The notes beneath the pieces are model-generated. The model was not told where the DNA came from and did no database searches. It worked only from the letters and a program-made list of their open reading frames with translations. Positions 15,688 to 24,798 of a DNA stretch of 64,000 nt are shown one piece after another; position 1 is the stretch's first letter, and each line of letters begins with the position of its first letter. This DNA comes from Methylobacterium fujisawaense (GTDB lineage: Bacteria; Pseudomonadota; Alphaproteobacteria; Rhizobiales; Beijerinckiaceae): NCBI RefSeq assembly GCF_014138435.1, contig NZ_JACJIM010000004.1:124001-188000 (forward strand), read 5' to 3'. The translations under genes and the position numbers were made by a program.

Positions 15688-16377
15688 TCAATTTACAAAG
15701 GCGTACCCGAGATAACGCCGAACTTCGATAGGATCGAAACTCAGCTTTTGCCGAAGTTTCTTGCGAAGTTTACTGATGTGACCCTCGATCACGCTTTCGT
15801 CCACGTCGCTCGTGAAGGCGCCGTAGACCGCATTGAACACCTGCTCCTTGGTCATCCGGCGCCCGCGATTGCGGACCAGAAATTCGAGGATCTGGCGTTC
15901 GCGGCGCGGCAGGGGCATTTTTTCCCCATCGACGTCGGGGTCGCGGCCGTCGAAGTACACCCTCAGCCGCGCGGTCCGGTCCGCCACGACGCTGTCGCTG
16001 GCCCTCTCGCGCTGCGAGCGCCGCCATACGGCCTCGGTCCGGGCGAGGATCTCGCGGACATGGACCGGTTTGCGGACGACGTCGTCGATGCCGGCCCTGA
16101 ACAGATCCAGCGTCTCGGTCAGGCAGCGGGTCTCGATCATCGCGATGATGGGTGCGCGGGACCGCTTCTGAATCATCTCCGGCAGATCGGGCCGCTGCTC
16201 ACAATTGCCCAGGAGGAAGCCCTGGACGGCGTCCAGATCCGTCTCGGGGGCGGACTGAATCCAGCCTTCAAAATCATCGGCCACTAATCCAACCGATGTC
16301 ACGCCCTCGCGATTGAAGTTGGCCACGTAACCATCGGTAACCATCGGCCGCTCATCGACAATGACGTACATTGCCAT
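15688..16377 (-). CDS. ftcR: flagellar transcriptional regulator FtcR (OmpR-like, orphan)
   Basis: The product has 229 residues. The N-terminal half is receiver-like: it starts MYVIVDERPMVTDGY and keeps the acidic pair near the start and the Lys of VVRKPV (about residue 103), but the strand that should carry the phosphorylated Asp reads VQGFLLGN with no Asp. The C-terminal half is a winged-helix domain: LPRRERQILEFLVRN, MTKEQVFNAVYG, VIEGHISKLRKKLRQK, RRYLGYAF. This fits FtcR of Brucella and Rem of Sinorhizobium, orphan activators of class II flagellar genes. It lies just upstream of flgB and has a very A+T-rich promoter. A second in-frame ATG at 16371 is possible. Confidence 0.92.
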   Translation of the reverse strand: MAMYVIVDERPMVTDGYVANFNREGVTSVGLVADDFEGWIQSAPETDLDAVQGFLLGNCEQRPDLPEMIQKRSRAPIIAMIETRCLTETLDLFRAGIDDVVRKPVHVREILARTEAVWRRSQRERASDSVVADRTARLRVYFDGRDPDVDGEKMPLPRRERQILEFLVRNRGRRMTKEQVFNAVYGAFTSDVDESVIEGHISKLRKKLRQKLSFDPIEVRRYLGYAFVN

Positions 16378-16681
16378 AAGTCTCCGTCGACATTCTTGCG
16401 TTAAAGATCAAAAATTGTCTTTTCTTCGTCTTTGATTCCCTGATTTTCTCAATGGATCAAACGTGAGACAGCGTCAACATCTTGTTATGAGATTCTATCA
16501 AAGAAAATTCGTAGAGAATTGTAGCGAAAATTGAGGCGCGATATCCAAGAATAAAGGAATCATCGCAAAGTTTATCGAATTTTATGGCGTTTGCGGAATG
16601 GTGCGTCCCATATTGCGGGATCCGCCAAGATGATCGCACGCGCCCAGCGACGCTTCGATCCTGCGAGATCTGCCTGAGCCG
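16378..16681. promoter_or_regulatory. A+T-rich divergent promoter region of ftcR and the heparinase gene
   Basis: The gap of 304 bases separates two divergent genes. By hand count, positions 16381-16560 hold only about 37% G+C, far below the flanking genes, with runs such as CAAAAATTGTC and TCAAAGAAAATTC. No gene is visible inside. In rhizobia MucR/Ros proteins bind A+T-rich sites and control rem, the counterpart of ftcR; that this is such a target is inference. Confidence 0.6.
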
Positions 16682-19411
16682 ATGTCCGAACGACACACCT
16701 TCACGCCCGACTCGGCGCGACCGGACGCGGGCGCTGCACAGGCGCCCGATGCGAGCCATGCGGTTGGCAACAGGAATCGCTGGTCGCGGGTCGTCTTCGC
16801 GTTCGAGCGTTTGATCGGCGACCGCTGGTATGAGTTCAACGCATACATGATCTGCGCTGCTGCCGAGGGATGTCCGGGCGTCCGGGACTTCGCGGCGATC
16901 GGTGTCGCATTCCGCGCGCAGGATCAGTCCGAGATCGATTTCGGCCGCATCCCGGGATTGGCGCGGACCTCGATCGACGCGCACGGAGACTGGATCGCCG
17001 GACCGATGTCGGAGGGCGGCGCGGGGTCGATCGGCGCTCCCATCCGCTGCCGCTTCTATCTCCCGGCGCCCGCCTCCCAAGTCGGCGTGACCATCAGGAG
17101 CTGGCGCAACACGCACCCGTTCCGGATCGTGCAGCCGGAGATCCGGCAGGCCGTTCCGGACGCGGCCCACCCTGAGGACGGGGGCCCCGAATCGGCGCGG
17201 GGCTGGTTCGGCCAGGACAGCCGGATCGTCCTCGGTCCCCGGCCCGCCTGGTTGCGGCACGGGCTGGTTCCCGGGCGTGCCCTCGTGTTCAAGGGGCAGG
17301 TCATCGCGCAGGGCCAGTCGGACGGTGCCCTGGCTCAGGTGTCCTTCCGCGACGCGCGGGGCAACCCGATCCCGCCGCCCTACCCCGGTACCCTGGCCAC
17401 CCTGTCGATCCCCGCCTTCCTCGACATCCCGGTCCACCGGGAGGCCTACCGCTTCACCCTGAAGGTCTCGCCGCCCCCCCAGGCGGCGACGGTGGAGATC
17501 GGCTTCGCCACCTGGGATCCGGATGCGCGCCTTGCACTGGCCGCCGCACCGGACGTGTTCCTGGACGACGAGTTGCGCTTGGCCAATCTTGCGGAGGAAG
17601 CCGGCCCGGACGCCGAAGCCGTCCTGGCGCATCTGCTCGGCCGCCTCGGCGCCCCGCGGCCAACCCAGGGCGCCGCCGCGGGGTCGATCCTGCCCTATCT
17701 CGACCCCGCCCTTCTGGAGGAAGCGCCGTCGCCGTTGCGCAGCGTCGCGCTCCTGCGGGACGGGCCGGACGCCGCGGCCTGGGCTGACGGTTCCGTCAGT
17801 CTCGCGTCTTGCCCGGCCTGGGCGCTCCCGGAGGTGCCGGACTGGGGGAGCGATCCGTTCCGGTCGCATGCGTGGCGCCTTGCGTTCCAGTCCCTCTCCT
17901 GGACCTGTGCGGCCGCCGGAAATCCTGAGCGCGCGGTTCGGGACCGGGCGGTCGCTGTCGCCCTGGCCTGGTCCCGCGCGAATCCCTGGGGCCGGCCGGC
18001 CGACACGCTGAGCCTGCATCCCGCCTGCATGGCGATGCGCCTGGAGGCGATGCTGTGCCTGCTGGGCGCTGCGATGCGGGATGGCGATGCGGCGGACCGT
18101 TCGGCCGTCGAGCGTCTTGGGGCCGAGATCGTCCGGCATGCCGCGGCCCTGGCGGAGATCCTGGCCCAGCACACGGTGGCGGGGTCGTTGCTGGAGGCGC
18201 AGGTGGCGGCGTCCCTGATGGCGGCCGGCGTCACCCTGCCGGCCTTTCCGATGGCGCGGCACTGGACCGACCTCGCGATGATCGCCCTGCGCAGCGGCTT
18301 CGAGGCGATGATCGATCCCGAGGGGGCGGTCACGGAGCCATCCTACCACCGCAGACTCGAGATCCTCACGCTCGCCCTGGTCCTGATGCCGGTCCTGAAG
18401 GGCCGGCCGGATCTGGCCCCCCTGGCGGACATCCTCGACCTCCGCCTCGCGAGGGCCTGGGGCGGGCTGATCGCGCTGCTCGAGCCGGACGGCGCCCTGC
18501 CGCCTTTCGACGATGCCCCTGGGCATACGGACCGGTATCGCTGGATGGGGCGCGTTGCGGCCGCCCATCGTCACCCCTGGATGACCGGTCCGGCGGTGGG
18601 GCCGACGAGCGGCGCATGGCCCCTCCCCGGCGCCCCGATTCCGTCCGGAACCATTCTCCTGCGCCGGACGGACGCCGCCGCAGGCTGGTCCGCCTTCACG
18701 GCGGATTTCTCCGAGCAGATCCACCCGCAGGATCACCGGGACTGCACCTCCTTCACGTTCGCCACGGGCGGTCTGCGGTGGATCACGGAACGGGGCGGCT
18801 CGCAGGCCGAGCCCTTCGGTCCGCGCGGCCTGCATCCGGCGGCGGCGCGCGCCCACAACATCGCCATCCCGGAGGGCCGCGAGCCGGGTGCGGGCGTCGG
18901 AACGGCCCTGGCGACCCTCACCCTCGGCGAGGCCGCCGTGCATCTCATCGAGACGAGCGTCCACGGGCCGGACTACCGCCATGTCCGGGCCTTCGTGCTG
19001 CTGAACGACCTCGCCGGGATGGCCGTCTTCGACCGGTTCCTGACGGGCGACCGTCCCCTCTCGGTCGAAGGGTTCCTGCACTTCGACCCCAGCGTGGTGG
19101 TCGCCCTGGATCCATCGCATCGGATCTTCGGCCTTCGGGGCGAACGACGGCTGCACATCGTACCCCACGGCCTCGCCGGCCGGATCGACGATATCGGGGT
19201 GCATCGCCCATGGGCGGAACCGCCGGCGCCGGTTCCGCATCCGCGCGCGGGTGCGCATCATCGGGCGCGGCCCGGTCCCTGCCTCCGCTACACACTATCG
19301 GGCGCGCGATGCGTGGCCGGCGGCCTTCTCATCGCCGGCGCCTCGGACGGCATCGCGCGGCTGATGCGCGCGGTCGAGGCGGTGGGGCTCCGGCGTCGCC
19401 TCACGGAATGA
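16682..19411 (+). CDS. heparinase II/III family protein
   Basis: The product has 909 residues and no signal peptide. The first ~320 residues are beta-rich (SEIDFGRIPGL, GPMSEGGAGSIGAPIRCRFY, DIPVHREAYRFTLKV) and may be a carbohydrate-binding module. The middle is an all-helical toroid-like part (HWTDLAMIALRSGFEAM, DPEGAVTEPSYHRRLEI, PPFDDAPGHTDRY). The last third is a heparinase-II/III-like beta domain (QDHRDCTSFTFATGGLRWI, VFDRFLTGDRPLSVEGFLHFDP). Family members are polysaccharide lyases or remodel exopolysaccharide. It is transcribed against its flagellar neighbours and shares the A+T-rich region with ftcR. Substrate unknown; a role in surface glycan during motility is only suggested by location. 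Confidence 0.75.
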   Translation: MSERHTFTPDSARPDAGAAQAPDASHAVGNRNRWSRVVFAFERLIGDRWYEFNAYMICAAAEGCPGVRDFAAIGVAFRAQDQSEIDFGRIPGLARTSIDAHGDWIAGPMSEGGAGSIGAPIRCRFYLPAPASQVGVTIRSWRNTHPFRIVQPEIRQAVPDAAHPEDGGPESARGWFGQDSRIVLGPRPAWLRHGLVPGRALVFKGQVIAQGQSDGALAQVSFRDARGNPIPPPYPGTLATLSIPAFLDIPVHREAYRFTLKVSPPPQAATVEIGFATWDPDARLALAAAPDVFLDDELRLANLAEEAGPDAEAVLAHLLGRLGAPRPTQGAAAGSILPYLDPALLEEAPSPLRSVALLRDGPDAAAWADGSVSLASCPAWALPEVPDWGSDPFRSHAWRLAFQSLSWTCAAAGNPERAVRDRAVAVALAWSRANPWGRPADTLSLHPACMAMRLEAMLCLLGAAMRDGDAADRSAVERLGAEIVRHAAALAEILAQHTVAGSLLEAQVAASLMAAGVTLPAFPMARHWTDLAMIALRSGFEAMIDPEGAVTEPSYHRRLEILTLALVLMPVLKGRPDLAPLADILDLRLARAWGGLIALLEPDGALPPFDDAPGHTDRYRWMGRVAAAHRHPWMTGPAVGPTSGAWPLPGAPIPSGTILLRRTDAAAGWSAFTADFSEQIHPQDHRDCTSFTFATGGLRWITERGGSQAEPFGPRGLHPAAARAHNIAIPEGREPGAGVGTALATLTLGEAAVHLIETSVHGPDYRHVRAFVLLNDLAGMAVFDRFLTGDRPLSVEGFLHFDPSVVVALDPSHRIFGLRGERRLHIVPHGLAGRIDDIGVHRPWAEPPAPVPHPRAGAHHRARPGPCLRYTLSGARCVAGGLLIAGASDGIARLMRAVEAVGLRRRLTE

Positions 19412-19974
19412 GGATCGTGCGCCGGCAGGGCCGGGTCCGTCCCCGGGTCCCTGCGGTCGCCCGAGGCGTCCTGACAGGTGGGTTCGGCCGGCTCCCCGAC
19501 GCCGATGCCCGCGGCATCCCGACGAAGCGCCCCCCTCGGCCCGGGACGGAGGCGTCGAACGGGCCTTCGGGATCCGTCGTAGGATCGCAAGATCCGGGTG
19601 CAGGCGGCTGCCGAGGCGCGCGGCCGTGCCGTCGCCCGCCGCATCGCGCCAGGACAGGGTCGTGCGCTGCCGCGCGCGCTCCCCTCGATCGATCGAGTCC
19701 CGGGCGTGCGGTGGCCGGCCGCGGTTCTTCGGCCCGGGCCTCCGCAAGCCGATCAGGAGGACGGCGGCCCGGCCGGCGAGCCCGAAGACGGGCGCGGCGA
19801 ACAGCCCGCCCTCTGCCCCGCGTGAAACGCCCATGGCCGCAGCGGGGTCGAGCGGCTCCGGCGCGCTTCATGCCGGTACGGGCGGAGGCCCCACGCTGCG
19901 AGAAAACCGCCGGCCGCCTCACCGGCTTCCGCCGCCTCGCCGCGGCTCGCGGCTGAATCCCGTGACGCCGGGCC
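19412..19974. other. 563-base gap without a convincing gene
   Basis: The region lies between two convergent genes. It is G+C-rich and rich in Arg-coding frames. One minus-strand frame starting at 19834 begins with a membrane-like stretch (LFAAPVFGLAGRAAVLLIGLR) but then runs into Arg/Gly/Pro-rich sequence that continues across the heparinase gene, so I do not call it. I see no RNA gene and no clear terminator. Confidence 0.4.
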
Positions 19975-20424
19975 TCAGCTCCGGATGTCCTTCTTGGTGA
20001 TGAAGTTGAAGTTCTCAACCATCACATCCTTCACGATCTCGGAGCCAAGACGCTCGTTGACACGTCGTTTGATCTCGTCCAGGCGCCTGTTGATGTCGTA
20101 CTTCTTGAGATTGCGGAAATCGAGGTCGCCGTCGCTGTAGATCTGGCGGAACGACTCGTCCATCACGAACGGCTCCGGGGTCACGCCCAGGCCCTTGATC
20201 AGGTGCGAGTCGGCCGTGAAGATGATCGTGGCCAGGATGTAGCCCTGGACGTTCCCATCCGCGATGATCGGAATGTTGAGGGGGCGCAGCTTCTGATAGG
20301 TCAGCCCCTCCAGATACTCCTCGGCTTTGGGTTTCGGCAAAGCCGGTATCCAGGAGATCACCGCGTAGCTGGACAGCACCGTGATGGCGCAGATCCACAA
20401 TCCGGTGATGACGATGCGAGTCAC
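19975..20424 (-). CDS. FliL-like single-pass membrane protein
   Basis: The product has 149 residues from a GTG at 20424 with a good ribosome site (AGGAG, 7 bases away) that overlaps the end of the upstream gene. One N-terminal membrane helix (ITGLWICAITVLSSYAVISWI) is followed by a soluble domain with VQGYILATIIFTAD, DLDFRNLKKYDINRRLDEIKRRVNERLGSEIVKDVMVENFNFI. The closing helix-strand pattern resembles FliL, which ends the same way. It is the last gene of the fliR-fliJ-flgJ block. Codon use is less G+C-biased than its neighbours. Function is inferred as a stator- or basal-body-associated protein; a true FliL is already encoded at 9.9-10.3 kb. Confidence 0.6.
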   Translation of the reverse strand: MTRIVITGLWICAITVLSSYAVISWIPALPKPKAEEYLEGLTYQKLRPLNIPIIADGNVQGYILATIIFTADSHLIKGLGVTPEPFVMDESFRQIYSDGDLDFRNLKKYDINRRLDEIKRRVNERLGSEIVKDVMVENFNFITKKDIRS

Positions 20425-20428
20425 GCGG

Positions 20429-20764
20429 TCACTCCTGGTAGCGCAGGACGGCCGAGTAGGTGCCGTCGGATTCCGCGCTCTGGATCATGGTGGAGACGAG
20501 ATCCGAGACCTCCTGCATGGCACGCAAGTGGATGCCCAGGAGTTCGTGGTTGCGTCGCAGCTTGGCGCGGACCCGCTCCAGCCCCTCGATCTCGGGCGGG
20601 CTCAGCCGGTCCGCGCTGATCGTCCGTCCGAGACGAGCCAGTTCTACGAGGCTCTGACTCTTGCGGCGGTTGAAATCGTCCTGATCCCGCAGGTCGTGCA
20701 CCGTCAGAGAGGTGGTCTCGGCGTCGATGGTCGCTTCGAGGCGGGCCAGGGATGATAGCAGCAT
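20429..20764 (-). CDS. FlgN-like helical flagellar protein
   Basis: The product has 111 residues, all helical, from the ATG at 20764: MLLSSLARLEATIDAETTSL, FNRRKSQSLVELARLGRT, LERVRAKLRRNHELLGIHLRAMQEVSDLV. Size, helical pattern and repeated Leu/Glu/Arg spacing fit a FlgN-type export chaperone for the hook-filament junction proteins FlgK and FlgL, which are encoded in the same larger cluster. It sits between flgJ and the FliL-like gene on one transcript. No residue-level signature proves the family, so the call is by pattern and context. Confidence 0.55.
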   Translation of the reverse strand: MLLSSLARLEATIDAETTSLTVHDLRDQDDFNRRKSQSLVELARLGRTISADRLSPPEIEGLERVRAKLRRNHELLGIHLRAMQEVSDLVSTMIQSAESDGTYSAVLRYQE

Positions 20765-20805
20765 GATCCGTGTCCGGGGTGTCGGTGGGGCGGAGCGGGG
20801 TTGCG

Positions 20806-21282
20806 TCAGACCGCCGGGATCCGGGACGCGGGGGCCGGGGCTCTGGTGTCCGGGTGTGACGCCTCGATCATCCGGGCGATGCCGATGCCGCCGGCCTTGG
20901 CCAGCTGGGCGCCGAGCTGCTCGGCCAGCATCGACTTCCAGATCGCCCCGGCATTGCCCTTGCCGTAGACCGCCGATGCGCCCTGCGGGAGCATCGATTC
21001 GACGAAGGTCTGAAGGACGAAGGCCTCGAATTGCTGGGCGGGGGTTCCCTTCGTCCGGGGCGACGGCAGGGTTGCGGCCGTGCGGAACCGCGTCAGCACG
21101 GAATCGGCGCTCGGCTGCGGCGCTACGGCGAACCCGGTCCGGTTGCCCGAGGCCGTTCCCAGGGCGTCCGCGAAGGTTCCGGGCGCGCCTTGGGTGAGCT
21201 TGGTGACCGCGGCCTGATAGCGGGCGGGATCCGCCGCGCGCGCAACGTCGAGGACGATATCGGAGGGAGGCTGGACGCTCAC
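20806..21282 (-). CDS. flgJ: rod-binding protein FlgJ (N-terminal domain only)
   Basis: The product has 158 residues. The C-terminal half holds the rod-binding pattern: QQFEAFVLQTFVESMLPQGA, then GAIWKSMLAEQLGAQLAKAGGIGIARMI. FlgJ of enterobacteria has an additional muramidase domain; here the protein stops after the rod cap domain, as in other alphaproteobacteria. The missing activity is probably supplied by the SLT transglycosylase at 0.6-1.2 kb. Start overlaps the stop of the FliJ-like gene by 4 bases. Confidence 0.85.
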   Translation of the reverse strand: MSVQPPSDIVLDVARAADPARYQAAVTKLTQGAPGTFADALGTASGNRTGFAVAPQPSADSVLTRFRTAATLPSPRTKGTPAQQFEAFVLQTFVESMLPQGASAVYGKGNAGAIWKSMLAEQLGAQLAKAGGIGIARMIEASHPDTRAPAPASRIPAV

Positions 21283-21794
21283 GGCGTACTCGTATCCGGA
21301 TTGTTGCGATCGCGACGAGCCCAGCCGTCAAGGCTGGACACATCCGCCGGGCCCACGGGAGACCTTGGCTCGTCCTGCAGGTTAACCGGCTTGGCTGACC
21401 GGAGGCTTGCCTCCGTGGTGAGGCCCAGATGGTCGAGGCGCTCCGCCCAATCCCGCTTCTCCGCGTGCTGGCGCTGGGCGGTCTCCAGGCGTCCGACCCA
21501 CAGCTCAGTCCGCTTGTGCTGCGTGGAGCGTTCCATCAGCCTCAGTGCAGAGATGTCGCGTTCCGCGCGCAGCTCCTGGGCCTCAATCGCCAGGCGCCTC
21601 AGCCGCCCGACCGCCGTGGCGCGCAGCGGCTCGTGAAACGCAGACGCTTCGTTGAGGGCGCGAATCAGATCCGCCTGGGCCATGTCGGCCGCCTGAACCC
21701 GGCGGTCCAGGGCGGCAAGGTCCCGCTCGGCGAGCTGGTGCATGCGGTCCTGCAGGCGCAGCAGCCGCATCGCCCGGCTCAGGCGTGTCCGCAT
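21279..21794 (-). CDS. fliJ: FliJ-like coiled-coil export protein
   Basis: The product has 171 residues and is strongly helical with heptad spacing: LSRAMRLLRLQDRMHQLAER, AADMAQADLIRALNEAS, LAIEAQELRAERDISALRLM, HKRTELWVGRLETAQRQHAEKRDWAERLDHL. The last 45 residues are Pro/Asp/Ser-rich and look unstructured. FliJ is the two-helix rotor stalk that couples the FliI ATPase to FlhA. fliR ends one base upstream and flgJ overlaps its stop. FliJ is poorly conserved; identity rests on length, pattern and position among export genes. Confidence 0.65.
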   Translation of the reverse strand: MRTRLSRAMRLLRLQDRMHQLAERDLAALDRRVQAADMAQADLIRALNEASAFHEPLRATAVGRLRRLAIEAQELRAERDISALRLMERSTQHKRTELWVGRLETAQRQHAEKRDWAERLDHLGLTTEASLRSAKPVNLQDEPRSPVGPADVSSLDGWARRDRNNPDTSTP

Positions 21795-21795
21795 G

Positions 21796-22542
21796 TCAGC
21801 CTCTCTTCAGCCAATGCCCGTACTCGAGGGCGAACTGCCCGAGCAGATCCGTGGACAGGACCATCAGCAGCAGGAGGCCGCCGAACAGGATGAACGGTGT
21901 CGCGATGAAGAACACCGGAATCTGTGGTGTGAGCTTGTTGGCGAGCCCCAGGGCGAGATTGACCAGCACGGAGTAAATGATGAACGGGCTCGTCACACGA
22001 ACGGCCATGACGAAGGCCGCCGTGATCCGGTCGACGTAGCCGGCCAGCATGGGCCGCGCGCCGAACGGGTTCCCGGCCGGGATGCGGTCGTAGGAGGCGA
22101 CCAATCCGCGGAACAGTTCCCAGTGCAGGTCCATGCTGAACACCAGCACCGTCGCCGCCATCATGATCAGCGAGCCGGCGAGGGAGGCCGCTTCGTGTTC
22201 GGCGACGGGATTCCCCGGGATGCCTCCCAGACCGATCATCGTCGCCAGGGCGCTGCCCATGGTTTCGAGCGCGAAATAGAAGGATCGGCCGAAGAAGCCG
22301 ATGGCGAACCCGGTGAGCGTCTCGCATCCGACCCACCAGAGAATGTCGGCCGGCCCTGCACCCCTCAGGCCCAAACCGAGTTTCGGCAGAAGCATGGGGG
22401 CCACCGCCAAGGTCACGGTCAGGGCGATGAACAGGCGGATGTGCGGGGCCACCCGCGCACTGGACAGGCCCGGCGCCACCAGCAGGCACCCGCCGACACG
22501 ACAGAAGATCACGAAGACGCCGAGGATCGTGTCCGAGATCAT
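21796..22542 (-). CDS. fliR: flagellar export gate protein FliR
   Basis: The product has 248 residues with several long membrane helices (GVFVIFCRVGGCLLVAPGL, LFIALTVTLAVAPMLL, TLTGFAIGFFGRSFYFALE, FVMAVRVTSPFIIYSVLVNLALGLANKL, FIATPFILFGGLLLLMVLS). The FliR hallmark ALGLANKLTPQIPVFFI is present. FliR packs with FliP and FliQ in the export gate. It follows flhA by 6 bases and is followed by fliJ. Confidence 0.95.
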   Translation of the reverse strand: MISDTILGVFVIFCRVGGCLLVAPGLSSARVAPHIRLFIALTVTLAVAPMLLPKLGLGLRGAGPADILWWVGCETLTGFAIGFFGRSFYFALETMGSALATMIGLGGIPGNPVAEHEAASLAGSLIMMAATVLVFSMDLHWELFRGLVASYDRIPAGNPFGARPMLAGYVDRITAAFVMAVRVTSPFIIYSVLVNLALGLANKLTPQIPVFFIATPFILFGGLLLLMVLSTDLLGQFALEYGHWLKRG

Positions 22543-22548
22543 CGGGGG

Positions 22549-24639
22549 TCAGGAGATCGTACCGAGGGACTTGATCTCAACGCCGCGGGCGATCTCGACA
22601 TGCGACAGCACGGGGACCGTCGGAAACAGGCGCTCGATGATCATCCGCACGTAGCTGCGCACCTCCGGCGCCGTGACCAGGGCGAATTTGTGCGACGTCT
22701 TCAAATGGGCGCGGATGGCCTCGGAGGCCTCGACGCCGAACTGCTCGATCAGCCGCGGATCGAGATCGACCTCGACCACATCGCCCTTGGCGTCGCGCTT
22801 GAGGCCTTGATGGAAGGTGAGATCCCAGCGGCTGCCGAGGCGCAGGACGTTGAGGACGCCGTTCTCGGCGAGATCGCCGCAGATCTGCTGCGCGATCCGC
22901 AGCCGGACATGCTCGGCGATCTGCTCCGCCCGGCGGGCATGGGGGACGATCTCGGCGATGGCCTCGATGATCAGGTGCAGGTTCCGGATCGAGACCCGCT
23001 CGGCGAGGAGCAGCTTGAGCACGGCCTGCAGGCCTGAGTACGATATCTGCGACGGACAGATGTCGTCGACCAGCCGCTTGTATTCCGAATCGAGCCGCTC
23101 GATCAGCATCCTCAAGTCCTTGTAGGAGAGGAGCTGGGGCAGGTTGTTGCGGATCACCTCGCTGACATGGGTCAGCATCACGGAGTGCCAGTCGATCGGA
23201 CTGAAGCCCTCGCGCCGGGCCTCCTGGGCGTAGGCATCCGGCACCCAGACGGCCCGCATGCCGAAGGCCGGCTCGCGCACCTCCTCGCCGGCAATGCTGG
23301 GCAGCGGACCGTCACCCACGACGATCATGGTCTCGCCGGGGCGCATCTGCTGGGCGGCGATGACGGTTCCGTGGATCGCGATCTCATAGCTCTTGCTCGG
23401 GACCGTCAGGGATTCGACCAGCTTGATGTCCGGAACCACGAATCCGTATTGCTGCGCGAACTTCCGGCGCATCCGGCCGACCCGGTGGGCCAGTTCGTTC
23501 TGCGCGCCCTGCATCTGAACCGCGAGGTGCTTGCCCAGCCGCAACTCGATCTCGGCGGTTTTCAGCGAGTCCTTCACGGCCTCGCTCTCCTGGTGCTCAA
23601 GGAGACGCTGCTGCTCCTTGGCCTTCACCGCGGCATCGACCTTCGATTGCGCCTCCGCGAGGCGGCGCGGGATCAGATAGGCGATGGTGCCCATCAAGAC
23701 GCTCAGGACGGCGAAGGGCAGGAACGGCATCCCGGGCAGGATCGCGAAGACCAGCATCAGACCCGAGGCGACGAACAGCGCCCGCGGATATGCGCCGAGC
23801 TGGCCGAGGACGGCCTGCTCGGCGGTTCCGCGCGTCCCCCCCTTGGACACGAGAAGGCCCGCGGCCAGGGACACGATGAGGGCCGGAATCTGCGAGACGA
23901 GTCCGTCACCGACCGAGAGCTTGGTGAAGACGTCGGCGGCCTTGCCCAGCGGCAGGCTGTGACGGGTGACGCCGATGATGATGCCGCCGAAGATGTTGAC
24001 CGCGATGACGATCAGGCTGGCGATGGCTTCGCCGCGCACGAACTTCGAGGCGCCGTCCATGGATCCGAAGAACGCGCTCTCCTCCTCCAGCTCGCGCCGA
24101 CGCCGCTGCGCCTCCTTGTCGTCGATGAGGCCGGCTGAGAGATCGGCGTCGATCGCCATCTGCTTGCCGGGGATCGCGTCCAGGGTGAAGCGCGCGCCGA
24201 CCTCCGCGATGCGCGTGGCGCCCTTGGTGATCACGAGGAAGTTGACCGTGATCAGAATGGCGAACACCACGAGCCCGATCACGAAGTCGCCGCTCATCAC
24301 GAACTGCGAGAAGCCCTGGATGACGTGGCCGGCCGCGTCGACGCCCGCATCCCCGTTGGACAGGATCAGCCGCGTCGTCGCGATACCGAGGGCCAGACGC
24401 AGCAGCGTCGCGATCAGCAGGATCGTGGGAAAGGACGAGAATTCCAGCGGTTTGTGGATCCAGAGCGCGACCATGAGGATCAGCACCGAGATGGCGATGG
24501 AGAGCGCCAGCCCGATATCGATCAGCACGGCCGGAACGGGCAGGAACAGGATCGCGAGGATCGCGATGATGCCGATCGCGAACCAGACATCCCGCCGGAT
24601 TCGTCTGTCCGGCGCGAGCGCTTGTACGGCCGATGCCAC
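22549..24639 (-). CDS. flhA: flagellar export gate protein FlhA
   Basis: The product has 696 residues. The N-terminal half has about eight membrane helices and the FHIPEP family segment: [58 protein letters not shown]. The C-terminal cytoplasmic part (from about residue 340) includes [37 protein letters not shown] and [24 protein letters not shown], the export-substrate docking domain. FlhA uses the proton-motive force and binds chaperone-substrate complexes. fliR follows after 6 bases; fliQ precedes it with a 160-base gap. Confidence 0.97.
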   Translation of the reverse strand: MASAVQALAPDRRIRRDVWFAIGIIAILAILFLPVPAVLIDIGLALSIAISVLILMVALWIHKPLEFSSFPTILLIATLLRLALGIATTRLILSNGDAGVDAAGHVIQGFSQFVMSGDFVIGLVVFAILITVNFLVITKGATRIAEVGARFTLDAIPGKQMAIDADLSAGLIDDKEAQRRRRELEEESAFFGSMDGASKFVRGEAIASLIVIAVNIFGGIIIGVTRHSLPLGKAADVFTKLSVGDGLVSQIPALIVSLAAGLLVSKGGTRGTAEQAVLGQLGAYPRALFVASGLMLVFAILPGMPFLPFAVLSVLMGTIAYLIPRRLAEAQSKVDAAVKAKEQQRLLEHQESEAVKDSLKTAEIELRLGKHLAVQMQGAQNELAHRVGRMRRKFAQQYGFVVPDIKLVESLTVPSKSYEIAIHGTVIAAQQMRPGETMIVVGDGPLPSIAGEEVREPAFGMRAVWVPDAYAQEARREGFSPIDWHSVMLTHVSEVIRNNLPQLLSYKDLRMLIERLDSEYKRLVDDICPSQISYSGLQAVLKLLLAERVSIRNLHLIIEAIAEIVPHARRAEQIAEHVRLRIAQQICGDLAENGVLNVLRLGSRWDLTFHQGLKRDAKGDVVEVDLDPRLIEQFGVEASEAIRAHLKTSHKFALVTAPEVRSYVRMIIERLFPTVPVLSHVEIARGVEIKSLGTIS

Positions 24640-24798
24640 GCTCTCACCCCCTCGTGTCGTGATGGGACTTCTGGATCATCAAGCTTGCGCCTGCATGGCG
24701 TCGGTCCGCGCACCCGGCTCCGATGCCCGGGCGGCGCGCCTTGCGCGCCGCCGCGTCCGACGTGCCGCGCCCAGACCCCCCTCCGCCTTCGACGCCGC

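Noticed and set aside
16457..19261. A 934-codon open frame on the strand opposite the heparinase gene
   Set aside because: Product is Arg/Gly/Pro-rich throughout without protein-like pattern; it mirrors the high third-position G+C of the real gene.
19295..19834. A minus-strand frame starting with a membrane-like helix in the 19.4-20.0 kb gap
   Set aside because: After about 30 residues it becomes Arg/Gly-rich and continues across the 3' end of the heparinase gene; no ribosome site that stands out.
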